This document shows, one piece after another, positions 25,268-39,044 of a stretch of DNA of 64,000 bases. Numbering within the stretch: position 1 is the first letter of the stretch; each line of letters opens with the position of its first letter. The notes beneath the pieces are model-generated. The model was not told the origin of the DNA. It worked only from the letters and a program-made list of their open reading frames with translations, and did not search any database. The stretch is from Paramecium pentaurelia (taxonomy: Eukaryota; Ciliophora; Oligohymenophorea; Peniculida; Parameciidae), in NCBI GenBank assembly GCA_905183005.1, contig CAJJDO010000142.1:245822-309821 (forward strand). Reading direction: 5' to 3'. The position numbers were made by a program, and so were the translations under genes.

Positions 25268-25776
25268 ATGAAGATTTTTATAATATAATTTACAATTATT
25301 ATTTACTTACTGATAGTTTTCAATTCATTTAAAAATTAATTTATTAGTGAGAATGAAGTTAGTTTCAATACCTTAGTTTGTAATACTAATATTTAGGTTA
25401 GTGTATGGAATATTCAATTAAAATGTTTGATTATGTCAATTATAATTTGAAAAATTATAATTACTAAATAATAGAATATTAGTTATTTATGTTATGCAGC
25501 AGTATGAAATTATTTTAAAAAGATATATCATATAATTGGAATAGTATTTTTTATATTGCATCCATTATGGGTGATATATTTACTTTTATATGTTGTTTAG
25601 TTTATCATCCAGGATATTAAAAAAATTTAAGAATTCCAGAAAGATATAAGATGAAAATAATGAGAAGATCATATTTATTTTATTAAAAAATTCAATAATC
25701 ATAAAATATTATTATTTCATTTAACTTGAGATATTTACTTATTAAAATATAATAAATCAATAATCATATTTTATGA
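25268..25776 (+). CDS. small hypothetical membrane protein
   Basis: 160 residues if a 26-nt intron (25376-25401, GTTTGTAATA...GGTTAG) is removed; the joined length is in frame. The N-terminus (MKIFIIQFTIIIYLLIVF) is a signal peptide or signal anchor. A second hydrophobic segment (FYIASIMGDIFTFICCLVY) is followed by a basic stretch (RIPERYKMKIMRRSYLFYQK). No family recognised. The splice model is an inference from frame and composition. Confidence 0.5.
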
Positions 25777-25986
25777 TTATTAATTATGTTAGATTGAGAT
25801 AAAAATATTAATATTTAAATTTAAGTGCCTTTTGTTTATTCAGATGTTCAAAATAAACCTTATTTTTTAAGTTTAATGATACTAAAGTAATGTTTTTCAC
25901 AATTATTATTTTATTACAAAAAAATTAATAACAAGATAGTTTTGTTTATAATTTTGATTTTAGAGAATGAAATATTTAATAAAATA

Positions 25987-26692
25987 ATGTAGAATCATAT
26001 GGATTAAAAACCTATAAAATCACTTAGAAGTAATAATATTATTATCCAAGATAAGTTTAGTACCAATACTAAGTTTTCAGAAGCCTTTTAAATATAGGAT
26101 TCAGTATTACAAGGTCCAACAGAATTATATGAATTATAAGCAATTGATTTAGAGTTTCCAAAGATATTTGAATGCTTTTCTAATCTAAATTGTAATTTTA
26201 ATTCAACTATGATCTTTAATACACCAACAATGTTTTAGAACAATATTTAAATGGATTCAAAAACCTTAACAGCAGAATAAATGAGAATACTATGCTAAAT
26301 TGATATTTTAATGTTGAGACATTATTATTTATTACGAAAAGAAGTGATTAAATAATATATTAAAGGTGTTCAAAAAGCATAATCAATTATTTTTGAAATA
26401 ATAGGAAAAAAATATTAACAATAACATATTATAGATTAAGAAACGATTTCAACATCATTACTAAGATAAGATAGCAATGATGCTATGCAAATTATTAGAT
26501 GAAGTGAGAAATAAAGAAGATAAAGAATTTATAGAAAATAATATAAATGATGTACAGTTCATACCAGCTGAATTAATAGAGCTCGATATAAAACTTAAAT
26601 AATAACCTATTGAATCATTAGATTATTGTGATCCATTATAAGTTTATTAAGAAATTACTAAACTTTTGGAAATGTTTTTAAAATCAATATGA
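25987..26692 (+). CDS. hypothetical helical protein
   Basis: 227 residues with one intron (26344-26365, 22 nt, starting GTGATT). Removing it joins LRHYYLLRKE to VFKKHNQLFLKQQEKN and clears an otherwise premature stop. The C-terminal half is strongly helical and charged (LLDEVRNKEDKEFIENN, QEITKLLEMFLKSI). No known domain seen. Start chosen as the first in-frame ATG. Confidence 0.65.
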
Positions 26693-28617
26693 TCAAATTA
26701 ATTTATATAAATTATGCTGAATCCCTTTTAATCATATTCAATTTTATTTAGACAATATAAATTATTTAATTCTTTATAATTCTTGTTATATCATTAGAAA
26801 GATAATTATTATTAATAATTCATAGGAATTTATTCAAACATATATAAATTATGTTATTACAATAAATTGAACAAACATTCATTATTATTATCATTATACT
26901 TTATTAATATTATAATTATAATTTAAAGAAATAAATTTTAATTAATATTATTTATAATTATATATATTATTAATATATTATTAATATTGATTAATAAATC
27001 AGGTAACTTTAGAAATCATTCTTAATTACACATGCAATTAGTCTTCTAAGATATAATTAATATATTCAATAATGAAAATTATTTAAATTATGATTATAAT
27101 CATTTTTTTTGGATAAATAATAATAATTATATCCTTCTAGAAAAATCATTACCATAAATACATAAAAAGAATTTTAAATATTCTGAATTAATTCCTTTAA
27201 TATTTTTATTGAGGCATTCTATTCAAAATAAAAATAAATACTAATTTTAATCATAATATCACTCTAATTATATAAGCAATATATATATAAAAGATTAAGG
27301 CTCTCTTTAATACTTATCTTTGCCAATAATATATTTATTTGAAATTTTTTTTTTATGGTAAATTAAAATTCTCAAATAAAGAATTTGCAACCTACAATTT
27401 AACAGATTTTCTTTTATGTGAAATAGTACCATTTAAATTTAACAAACAGATTTTAATTATTATTTAGTTTTGATGAATATTCTGTCTTCATTAATTTATT
27501 ATAAGTATCTGGAAGTCTTGTCAGTATATTAAATTAATAATAACTAATTTAATAAAAATTAATTTCTCTAATTTTCATTATTAAAAAAAGTAGAATAAGT
27601 ATATTCACACTTATTATTTTTCTTTTTTTCTATTCATTCTCTCTTTCTTAAACTCAGATATAACATTTCATGCTGTTATATCCATTTTCTCTTTTTTTAA
27701 ATTCAATATAATATTTCTTAAATTTTCCCTTTTTCATTCAGATAGAATTTTTCTTTTTGTTTACTCTTTTCTCTTTCATTCACACCATCAGAGGAGGGCA
27801 ATGAATTCTATTTTTATATACAAGAATAAAGTATTGATTAGAGTAAATTGTGCTAAATTGTACATTGCTAAATCTTATCTAGAATATTAGAAAAGAATTT
27901 TTTGAAATGCTCAATATTATATTGAATAAATGAGAATCTTGCTTCTAGAGAATTATAACATATTACATCATGCACTATAATATTAAAAAAAAGAAAGATG
28001 AGCAAAGACCACTAGATAGAATTTAGAAAAACAATTTGAATAAATAAATGAACAACAGAGTAGAAATACCTTCTTCAAATATATATACATACATTCTAAA
28101 GTAGTGCACATATAAATTAATGATTGGAATGACTGTGAATACATTTCTTTTTAGAATAATATAGTTTTTACCTACCATATTTATAATTTCTTCTATTTTT
28201 TTCTTTTGGTCAACTTTCTATTCTAAATGTCAAATACCAACAACTTTTTAGATAAGCTTCATGAAATATCAAAAATATAGACTCAATTATATACTATTTA
28301 TCCTTTCTTCCAAACTTGCCTATATTCTAGTAAATCAATAATTAAAAGATCTCTAAATTATTAGAGAATATCAATCATTCAATAAGAAGACAATTCCTGA
28401 AACATAAAATAACCTTTTTTCTATTGTTTTTGGAAGAATTCAAGTATGAAATAAATATTAATGAAGATTTTCTTCGAGAATTTATTTGAACAAACAAATT
28501 TAACACTTAAAAAATTAATAATTAATGATCTCAAATTAAAATAAAAAAAAATTAAATATTATGATTATTTAAATTCCAAATAGAAATTCAATAATATTTA
28601 AATTACTAAATATAAAA
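26693..28617. other. intergenic upstream of the surface antigen gene
   Basis: 1.9 kb without a supported gene. 27600-27790 is a pyrimidine-rich tract with many CTTTT/TTCTC runs. Around 28000-28440 two overlapping + frames look partly coding (one contains QFEQINEQQSRNTFF), but neither has a start or continuation, so this may be a relic. The region presumably holds the antigen promoter; no motif was recognised. Confidence 0.5.
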
Positions 28618-31600
28618 ATGCAAATAAAGTATTTGCTTTTAATAGCTCTTCTGGTCACTTTAACTAATTAAGTGACTGTGACAAAAACAGATTAATGTGA
28701 TGATTGTGCATAATTCAAATCATCATAAGATTGCAAATCATTTGGATGTACATGGACAGAGAAAACAGCTACAACCCCAGGATCATGTGGTAAAACTACA
28801 GCACCTCCTCCTGTGACTTTTACATCATATTGTTCAACTATTGAGACAGCTAATTGTGCTAAGACATTTGGATGCGCCTTAGTTGAAGGAAAATGCACTC
28901 ATTTCACAGGATGTTCCGCCTATGTCAAAACTACACATTCAGATTGTTAAAGCATCTCTTATAGATGTATAACAAATGGAACAACTTGCACAGATGCGCT
29001 TGAATGTGTTGGATATACTAAAGAATAATGTGAAACCACACCTAGTTTAAAGAGTCCATTCAAATGTAAACTTGATGGAGAAACATGTAGAGACTATAAA
29101 TGTATAGAGGCTGATGCTTCGTTAACAACTAATGAAACATGTAATACATGGTTAGCTGGTTGTAAAACAACAGGTGCTGGATGTATTGATGTTATCCCAC
29201 CATGTGCTAATTATTAAGGAACTTCAGAAACATGCCCAAAGATGAGAGGATCAGATGGAAATTGTGAATTTAATCCTGAAGGTAATAATTGTAGAGCAAG
29301 AGTATGCACAGGTGCTGATATTACACTAAATACTAACGAAGCTTGTTCTACATATTAAGTTGGATGTGTAACAACAGGAAAAGGATGTATTGCAACAAGA
29401 GGAGCTTGTTCTTCTTATGATGGAAATGCTTCAACTTGTGTAGGATATATTGGTACAGATGGAGAATGTGCTGGAGATGCTACAGGTACTAAATGTAGAG
29501 CTAGATTATGCAGTGAAAAGACTGCAACTACTGATCTAGAGTGTGGTACTTGGAAGACTGGATGTAAATCAAATGGAAAATAATGTGTTGATTCTCTTGG
29601 TTTATGTAGTTCATATGATGGAACAATAACTACTTGTAATGGTTTGAAAGGATCAGATGGTAATTGTAAAGGTACTTCAACAACCACAGCTAAATGCGCA
29701 TTAAAAGATTGTGTTGCTGATAGTAATGATACTTTTAAAACATAAGCTTAATGTGAAGCCATTTAATCAACATGTAAAACTACAGGTAAAGGATGTGTAG
29801 CTACATTGGCTGCTTGCTCATCATATTCTTACACAGATGATGGAACTTCTTGTAATTCATTATTTGGATCTGATGGTAGATGTAAAGCTGGTACTAGTGG
29901 AAAATGTGCTGCAAGAGTTTGTACTGAGGCTTTGACATCATTAACTACAAATAAATAATGCGATGATTATAAAAGTGGATGTGTAACTACTGGAGCAGGA
30001 TGTGTATCAACAACTGTTTGTTAAGATACTGTAAAATAAATTACTTGTGAAGGAACAAATTCTTGTGGATGGAATTCAATTTGTGTTTCTAAAACTAGTT
30101 GTGGATAATTGTCAAGTAAATCTATTTGTGAAAGTGTTAAAATAAATAATAGACCATGTAAATGGGAATCAAGTTCATGCAGAAATGCTAGATGTGATGA
30201 TTTTACTGCAACTGATGATAATACTTGTAACACATTACTTGAAAATTGTGTTACTAATGGTACTAAATGTGTTGATGGTACTAATTGTGCTGCTTAATTT
30301 AAGGGAACTTAATAAATATGTTAAGCATTTAAAGCTAAATGCACAAATGATACAGCTGCTACTGAAACTACAGCTTGTAAACCAAGATCCTGTGATGATT
30401 CATATCTCACTTATGATAATGATTAAGATTGTGGTAATTATTTAACAGGTTGTGTGACAAAAGGAACTGGTTGTATTATTGATTCAGCACCATGTTCAAG
30501 TTATACAGGTACTCCAGATTAATGTGATAAATTTAAAGGAAATAAGACTAATAGATGTTGGAATACAAGTGCTACATCTGGTGCTTGTACTAATAAATAA
30601 TGTACTTAAGCAACTGGTATGGCAGATGATACAACTTGTGAATCTTTTTTGACAGGATGTTTATATGATGGAAATAGTAGTTGTGTTGATAAAAGTGCCT
30701 CATGTACTTCTTATACTGGTGATGCAACTAGTTGCTTAAACTATAAAGGAGATAATGGAACTAATCCATGTTATTAAGGTTCAGGTGGTAAGTGTAGAAG
30801 TAAATCATGTAATGATGATAACACCAGTACAAGTGATGGAGATTGTAATACATTTTTGCCAGATAAATGTGTTACTAAAGGAACAGGATGTATTAATAAG
30901 ACATCATATTGTACATCATATTCAGGAACAACAGAAAAATGTTTAACATTTACTGGAAATTCAGGAGCTGATAAATGCACAAGATTAGAATCATGTGTAT
31001 CTAAAAGTACTACATGCAGTACAAAAACAGGAGTCACCACTAATGATGATTGTTTATTATATCATGCTGATTGCCGATTTAAACTTGGAGATGGTGCTTG
31101 TATGCAAAGTTAAGCTGCTTGTACAGGTTATACATTTACTAGTACTGATGAAACTGAGAAGTAGAATTATTGTAATTAAGTTACTACATCATCAAGTGGG
31201 TTGTGTAGTTTTAATCCAACTGTTGCAGGTACATGTTCAGCTAGATTATGCAATTTATGGGTGAGTACATTAACAAATATTACATGTGAAAATTATAATG
31301 GAACTGCTTCATGTAAATTAAATGGAACCAGTTGTTATGCCCCTTAAAATTCTTGTGCTTTATACACAATCCCAACTGGTATTACAGAAGCTGGAGCTAA
31401 ACTCACATGGTGCAATGGAATGTTCACTGATGCAGTTACTCCAACTAAATGTTCATATGATTCAGCTACAAGCACAACAGCATGTTCTAATATAGATACT
31501 TGTGAAGAGATCATTTCCCCTACTACTGCTGCAGATTGTAATAAAAAATTAAATAATGGAAACTGTTAATTTTCAAATAACAAATGTATTACTACAAAAA

Positions 31601-34600
31601 CAGCATGTACTGGTTATTCATTAACTGGAATTGCACCAAATTAATCTACATATTGTTCAGCCTTGAAATCTGATAATGCTGGAACTGTTACATAATGTGC
31701 ATATATTTCTGCTACTTCAACAGCTAATTGCGTTGATGCTGTGCCAGCAACAGTTGCTAATCCATCAGCTATCACTATTGCAGCTTGTAATACCATTTCA
31801 TCACCAACATCATAAGCAGATTGTAATTTAGGATCAGGAAGTTGTAAATATTATTCAGGAGCTTGTTACTCTAGAGTTGTATGTACAAGTTATACAATTC
31901 CTAGTTCAATCACAACTGCTGATGCTAAACAATACTTTTGTTAGAACATGCTTGAAAATACAGCTGATACTTACTGCTCTTATGATCCAACAGCTAATAG
32001 TAATGCTGGAGGTTGTGCTGCTGGTAAAACTGCTTGTACTGAATATATTGGATTAACTGGAGCAGCAGCATCAGGAAATGCAGATGATATTGCGAATAAA
32101 CTGAAATGCTCTAAATATAGAATTAAAACAGGAAGTGCTTGCAATTATATTTGGGATGATTCAACAAATACAAATTGTCATGCTCCAGCTGATGATGCAG
32201 CTTCATGCACAGTTATAACAGCTGACATTACAACTGATGCAGATTGTGATTTAAGAACAATATTAGGTTGCAAGAAACATGCAAGTAATCCTGCTTGTAT
32301 AGCTAGAGATGCATGTACTGTTGCAACCACTGGTACTACAAATGATGAAAAAGCAACTAATTGCTAAGCTAATCCTGGTCCAAATTCCCTTTATTGTTCA
32401 TATGAAGCAGCTGGCGCAAATTGTGTAGCTGCCCAAAGTGCATGTTCAGGTTATGGAACTCTGCCACCTGGAACTGAATTAACCTATTGTTAAGCAAGAG
32501 TTAATCAAAATGGAAAAAGATGTTCATGGACTACAGGTGGTTCTTCTTGTGCAGATGCTTAAGCTACATGTGCTGGTTACACTGGTCTAAGTGGTGATAT
32601 AATAACACAATGCTAAGCTAAAGTTGATCAAGTTGGAGTGAAATGTTCATGGAACATAGGAGCTACTGGATGTATGGCTGCTCCAAAAACATGTGCTGGA
32701 TGGAGTAGTCTACCAGCATCAGGACAATTAGAATTTTGTTAAGCTAGAATTAAATCAGATGGAGGTAAATGTTCATGGAATAGTGGTACTTCATGCTAAG
32801 ATTAGCCATCCGCATGCTCTGGATGGAATGCTTTGCCAGGCACTGGATAATTAGAATATTGTTAAGCCAGAAAGGATTAAGCTGGGAATAGATGTTCATG
32901 GGTTTCTGGTGGCGCATGTGCTGACGCTTAGTCTGCTTGTAGTGGATTGTCACCAGCATCAGATCAATTAGTATATTGTTAAGCTAGAATTAAATAAGAT
33001 GGAGGTAAATGTTCATGGACTAGTGGAGCTAATTGCAGAGATTATTCATGCGAAGATACAGTAAATCCATAATCACAAGCTGATTGTGATGCGACTGGAT
33101 CAGGTTGCACATATTCACCTCAAAATTAAATTTGTTATATCAAACAAGCAGCATGTACTTCCTATACTCCAACAGGATCTACTGATGATGATAAACTTAA
33201 CTATTGCAATAATCTAGTAAATACTAGTAATGCTGGATGTACATTTTTAAAAAAAGGAAGTGTGACAACATGCTCAGTAATAGATGCATGCACAGCTTAT
33301 AATGTATCTAGTATAACTGATGCTGGTGATAAGTTATCAGCTTGTTAAGGTGCTGTACCCACTTCTGGAAAATGCACATACTTTTCAGGAACTACTTGTG
33401 TTGCTGTAGGTGGTTGCGCTTCATATTAAGGAGGAACTGCAGCAAGTATAGTAGCTGATTGTGCTAAATAAAAGGATACTGCTGGATTACTATGTTTTGG
33501 TACAGGTACTGATTGTTTAGCTGCAACATGTGAACATGTTACAGGAGCAACTAGTATTGATGATTGTAAGAAATATGCAACTGGATGTGTATTTGCTAAT
33601 GGAAAATGTTACACTGCATTAGCAACTTGCGCTTACGCTACTGAATCAACTAATGCAATTTCATTGTGTAATAGTCTAAAAAATATTGCTGGTGATTTCT
33701 GCACAGCTGATGCTAATGATGATGCTAACTGTAGAAACAGAGCATGTAATGATACTGCAACAGCTAGTTTCTAAACTCATGAAGAATGTAAGGCTTATTC
33801 TTCTTTATGTAAATCAGATGGTTAAGGTTGTATATCAGCTTCAACATCTTGTGGAACATAAAATGGATATCTAGCTTTTTGTGAATGGGCATTAGATACT
33901 AATAATAAATCAACTTGTGCCAAAGGTACTTTAGCTGCAACTGATGCCTCTTGTACAAAGTTAACTTGTGAATTGAATGTTACTGCAACTACTGATTCAG
34001 AATGCTCATCATTCCATCCTGATTGTTTGAATAAAGGTTTTGGTTGTATACATAAAACAGAAGCATGTTCCTCTTATTATGGTACAAAAGAACAATGTTC
34101 TAAATTTACAGGTGATGGAGTGAAATGCTTTGGTGATTCTGTAAGTGTTAAAGCAGCTTGCAGAAATAGATCTTGCACAGATTTGGCAACAGCTACTAGT
34201 GACAGCGAGTGTGAAAGTTTCTTAACTGGATGTCTATTCAACGGAGTTGGATGTGTTAGTAAAACTGCAGCTTGTAGTGCATATAAAGGAACCTAATCAA
34301 CTTGTTCAGGATTTAAGGGAAATAATGGTACCAAGTATTGTTGGGGAGCTAGTACAACAGTTGTAGCAAATTGTGCAGATAGAAAATGCTCAGATAAAGT
34401 AGGCACAACAGATGCTGAATGTTAGACTTTCTTACCACCTATTGCTCCAGTAACTGCATAATTATGTATTACTGATGGTAAAACTTGTGTTGATATTGGA
34501 AAAGCATGTTCATTCTTTAAAGGAAACGATGAAACTTGTTTATAATTCACAGCTTCTGATGGTCCATGTAAGGCAACCTCAGTTTCAGCATCTCCAGTTA

Positions 34601-36552
34601 CTTGTACTCCTAGAGTATGTTATGAAGCTCCAAACACATATACAACAGATGATTAATGTTCCAAATATCATCCAAGTTGTAAAACAACTGGTAGAGGATG
34701 CAAGAGTAGTGTTGGATGTGGAGAATTAACATCATAAAGTTCATGTACAGCAAATGCATCATGTTAATGGGCAGGATAATGTAGAAGTTTACCAACTACA
34801 TGTGGTGCACTAACTACTTCAGGTCAAACTATTTGTGTGAATACTCCATTGTCAACTGGAAAGAGATGTGCTTGGTTTATTGGTGCTTCTACAAGTGGTT
34901 GCAGAGATTTCACATGTTCAGATTATGATGGATCTATTACAACTCATAAAGATTGTTAAGATAAAGATACAACATGTACTACTAGTGGAGCTGGTTGTAT
35001 AACTCTAGGACTCTGTTCATCATATAGATCAAAATCTGTTTGTGAATCTGCTAATACAACTGAATTATCTTTAAGATGTACATGGAATTCTACAACAGCA
35101 GCTTGTAGATAAAGATAATGTGCAGATGGAGCATTTGCTACTGATGATGCATGTAATACTTGGCTTGCTGGATGCAAAACATCAGGAACTGCTTGTGTTG
35201 GACCAAACTTTGGATGTGATGTATTTAATGGTAATCCTAAACTCTGTTTAAAGAACAGTGCTGGAAATCCATGTTTATATGTTGATGGTGTTTGCTACGA
35301 TTATGACAATTGCACAGACATTAATTCTTCAACATATACATTTTGCTAAGCCTTCTCTAAATAATGTGTTCCAACAACTACAACTTGTAGAGCCATTACT
35401 TTGTGTGATAAATATGAAGATATCTTTTCATGTACAATAGGTATTAATAATACTAAATGTGGATGGTTACCAGAAAGCAAATGTAAAGAATATACAGCAT
35501 GTAGTGATGCATAAGGTGCTACATTACCAGCATGTACTAGTTGGGGTCCAACTTGTGTTTCAGATGGAACCAAATGTATTGATAAAGGAACTTGTTCTTC
35601 ATATTTAACCCCTTCAGCTTGTGATAATGAAGGTACTGATGGACTTTGTTAGTGGACCGGAACAGCCTGTAGATTGAGAGAATGTACTGACAAAGTAGCT
35701 ACAACTGATGCTGAATGTGTTGCTTATATTGTTAAGAGTGGAGTATGCACAACTGATGGAGCTAAATGTGTTCCTAGAGCTACATGTGGTTCATATCAAA
35801 GTGAAGCAGCTTGTACAATTGGTTCAGATGAAATTCCTTGTGTGTTTGATTTACCAGTTGGAGCAACAACAGGAACTAAATCATGCAGACCTAAGGAATG
35901 TTCAGATATCAAAGGAACTACTAATGATGCTTGTGTTGGAATAATTCCTAAAAAAGCTTGTGTTTCTAATGGAACTGTTTGTGTTAAATAAGATACATGT
36001 GCCAATTATAAGAATAAATTATCATGTAAAGCAGGAGGTTCTGATGGTAAATGTGCATTCAATCCAGCACCAACAGCTACAGATCCAAATAATGGAACCT
36101 GTTTATTATTCAAATCATGTGAAAATGCCAATAATGATTAAGATGCTTGCAATAGTAAATCAAAGGCATGTAAATGGTCATCAACTACTACTGGAACTAC
36201 TACTACAACTAGTTGTAAACCTATGGATTGTCCAGGAATTGCTTCAGGTACTAATTGTAATCCATTCCAAAGTTTCGATGGTGCATCAAGTACTATTTGT
36301 GTTTTAGCCAATAATGCATGTACTGTTGGTGATCCATCCACTCTTACTGCAGAATAATGCTATAAGCCATAAACAGTTTACTCATATACTTGGAATGAAT
36401 CAACAAATAAATGTGTTTCATGCAAAGCTCCCACTAACAATAACAATAATACAACCAATCCAAACACCACCGACCCAGGTACTAATACTGATGATAATGG
36501 ATACATATTGGGTGTAACAATTCCATTGGCTATTTTGGGAATCTTTGTTTGA
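28618..36552 (+). CDS. Paramecium surface (immobilization) antigen, GPI-anchored type
   Basis: One intron-free frame of 2,645 codons including the stop (2,644 residues), close to known antigens (about 2,300-2,700). Signal peptide MQIKYLLLIALLVTLTNQ. The body consists of Cys-rich units, each about 60-80 residues with regularly spaced Cys in contexts such as G-C-x-x-x-G-x-x-C, C-x-x-Y-x-G-T and C-x-x-[FY]. These are the Paramecium surface antigen repeats, presumably disulfide-rich. A tandem block of five near-repeats lies near residues 1,270-1,470. The C-terminus is Asn/Thr/Pro-rich then GYILGVTIPLAILGIFV, a GPI-anchor signal. In known Paramecium such proteins coat cell and cilia and are expressed one at a time; whether this copy is expressed cannot be seen. 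GC content is visibly higher than its surroundings. Confidence 0.95.
32416..33050 (+). repeat. tandem ~41-residue repeats inside the surface antigen
   Basis: Five consecutive units of roughly 120-126 bp, each with CSG[WYL]..LP..G.L.YCQAR and ending GG.KCSW. The CSW codons recur near 32521, 32644, 32770, 32892 and 33010. The units are similar but not identical, as in central tandem repeats of other Paramecium antigens. They are in frame, so copy number can change without breaking the gene. Confidence 0.85.
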
Positions 36553-37127
36553 TTTTGATTTAAAAATTTATATAGGGAAAAATTAAGATATATTAATAAA
36601 AAAATTCATTTCTCACAATTTATTTTGAATAGAATTTAATTATTATAAATTCTATTTCAAATACATGTTTATTGTTAATTTAAAGATGAATTTTGTTAAC
36701 TTATTATGTGTCTGTGAATTCTAATGATGTGTTAAACATAAATTATATCAAATTAATAATTATATCTTTCTTAGATATTTTTTAATTAATTTATTATAAA
36801 CTGACATATATTTATTTAAAATTCCTTAAAATACATAAGTAGGTAAAAAAGATAAGTGATTACATAGATATTGTTAATAAATTTATTTGAAAGTAATTTA
36901 GTTAAAAAACAAATGACTACTTATATTATAAGAAATAAACATTTTGTTTTAAAGTTTAATTAAAGAAGAAAGAGAAGGAATATAATTACTCCACAATTAT
37001 TGTGATATCTAAAGCATATAAATAATAAAGATCAAAATATTGAATATAATCATTATTATAAAATTCTCCTACTTTTTAAGGAGTGTAATTTATTAATCAA
37101 AAATAATTAATTCACTCTATTTAATTA
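36553..37127. other. intergenic, 3' of the surface antigen
   Basis: 575 bp of A/T-rich sequence separating the antigen from minus-strand genes. No gene or RNA recognised. Confidence 0.6.
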
Positions 37128-37464
37128 TCAATCTCTTTATATTTTATGCAAAATTTTATTATGTAAATATTGGTATATTATATCAAAATTAAAAATTATA
37201 CTTTGAAGTAAAATTATAATTATAATGAATAGATTCTTAAATTCTTATTTCTTGTTGAATGTACTTTTACATTAAGGAATATTATCATCAATCTCAGTTA
37301 TATTTAATTATTAATTTTCTGAATAAATTTTGAATTCTTTTGAAACCACTTTAATTATTTCTTCTAAAATTGAACCTGTAAATATTAAGTTATTCAATGA
37401 TTTATTGCAGATATAAAATCCAATCATAAATATTCTAATCTCCTAGTTGGGAATAGAATTTCAT
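37128..37464 (-). CDS. small hypothetical ORF, possibly broken
   Basis: A minus-strand frame from ATG at 37427 to TGA at 37128 gives 99 residues of good coding character (FTGSILEEIIKVVSKEFKIY, then a hydrophobic LFIIIIILLQSIIFNF). An overlapping frame starting at 37464 (MKFYSQLGDQNIYDWI) looks coding too, and no legal intron joins them. Either a short real gene with a missed 5' exon or a frameshifted relic. Family unknown. Confidence 0.35.
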
Positions 37465-37601
37465 CAAAAGGAACTTAAATAATGATGTTGAATTCTTGAA
37501 AGAAAATAAGGACTTCAAAAATTAAAAAAAGTGAGATAAATTTTAGAATATTTAAACCTGTATAAAATATTTACTTTTTTAGAAATTAAATATATTAATA
37601 G

Positions 37602-38577
37602 TCAATTAATATGTGCACAAGCCTGGCCAAGCGCTATACAAAAACCAACGATTAAAGTAATAACAGCAGTGAAGCTTAGATATATTATAAACACAGTAAT
37701 ATCAATGTAAAATAAGAGTGCTCCACCTATAAATTCGTTTGTTTTAAGCAAAAACTACCGTTAAGATATAATTACTTTTCCATGCATAATCATTTATGCT
37801 TCAAACAACATAAGAAAACTATAAATTACATGGCAAATTGCCCCTCCAATTAACACTCCTAAAAAAGCTTTCATGGTAAAGAAAAAAATAATTAGCAAAA
37901 AAACCATAACAAGAAAAATAAGTACAAGTATGTCTAAATATTATTGTGATAAAATACAATTTGATTTGTCCAGGATCCATTTTTTAAATGTAAAAATAAT
38001 AATGCAAGCAAATGTTCCAATCGTCATACAAAATAAATATAAGATTATGATGAATCCTTATTTATGTGCCCTTAAATTTGTTGCAATAGGAGCTCCTAAT
38101 AGAAGGCCAATACAAAATGAGAATACTATGTAAAAAATGATATTAAACGGAAACTATTTTAGTAAAGTTGAATACCTTTCTTGTTGATCTAAAGATGTTT
38201 ATTATAAATCCAAGACCAATTGTAAACATCATGTTTGTCCAATAAAAAATAGTTGCTGATGTCTAATAATCAAACGAATAATGCTTTTCTTTAAGCCCAA
38301 CTATTTAAATTAAACTCCATCGAAAGTCATCACAGAAATATAAAATTACTATCATTAAATATAAACTTAAGATCATCCCAGCTAGAAATGAATATAACTT
38401 AACCATAAATAACATAGCTTAATCAAAACTAGCTATTGAATAATTATGATCAATTTAAGGAAATGAAAACCACATTAGCTTTTTTGTTAGGTCTGAAATT
38501 CTTGAATACTTAAAATCTCCTTCCTGATTTGCAACAACAGGAATATCCTGATTCAAGGCTTCATTATTTATTTTCAT
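37602..38577 (-). CDS. Bax inhibitor-1 / TMBIM (Lifeguard) family membrane protein
   Basis: 317 residues, one 22-nt intron (38154-38175). A soluble N-terminus (MKINNEALNQDIPVV) precedes about seven hydrophobic segments, including SFLAGMILSLYLMIVILYF, FIVFS-type helices, ILVLIFLVMVFLLIIFFF and a C-terminal GGALLFYIDITVFIIYLSF. SFLMLFEAQMIMHGK followed by that helix matches the family's Y-D-T-Q and A-L-x-L-Y-x-D-I-x-N-L-F signatures, partly diverged (FEAQ in place of YDTQ). These proteins leak calcium from ER or Golgi membranes and modulate cell death. About 20 residues extend past the usual end. It shares its 5' flank with a broken, inverted copy. Confidence 0.8.
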
Positions 38578-38902
38578 GTTATAGATTTATAAAAAATTAA
38601 TAAAAAATTTATATGGATTAATTAATTTTTATAATGAAAAAAGATACTGTTATATGGGATTTGAATAAAAGAATAATTAAATAAGATTTTTATATGTAAT
38701 AATTAAAATATTCATGATAACCAAGTTGAATTAATGGAAATAATAAAATATGGAATAATAAAAAATGATTTATATATTTCAAAGAAATTAAGAAATTTTA
38801 TGATTTCATAAGAACAAAGTAATAATATTTCATCTTTTTATTTAGTTTTTTATTAAAATTCATCCATTATAAAAAAATAAATTTAGAATTATTAAATTTA
38901 AT
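38561..38902 (+). repeat. left arm of large inverted repeat
   Basis: About 342 bp that are almost the exact reverse complement of 39045-39385. The arm covers the first 17 coding bases and the whole 5' flank of the BI-1-like gene. I count about six mismatches between the arms, for example near 38730 and 38655, so identity is roughly 98%. The spacer is about 142 bp. Confidence 0.9.
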
Positions 38903-39044
38903 TAATTAGTTTAAAATTAATTAATATTATTAATTTTTTTAGGGGTTATTCTATAATTAAGCAAAAGAAATGATCAAATTTGATTACTTTTCATATGATG
39001 AAAGCAAAAAGGTTATCAATACAATTTGAAACAAAATTAATTTT

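Noticed and set aside
29415..36341. Minus-strand and off-frame ORFs inside the surface antigen
   Set aside because: Shadows of the 7.9-kb antigen frame; their composition is the complement or shift of its Cys-rich repeats.
34475..36517. Off-frame + ORFs within the antigen (Leu/Val-rich)
   Set aside because: They are in a different frame from the continuous antigen ORF and have no features of their own.
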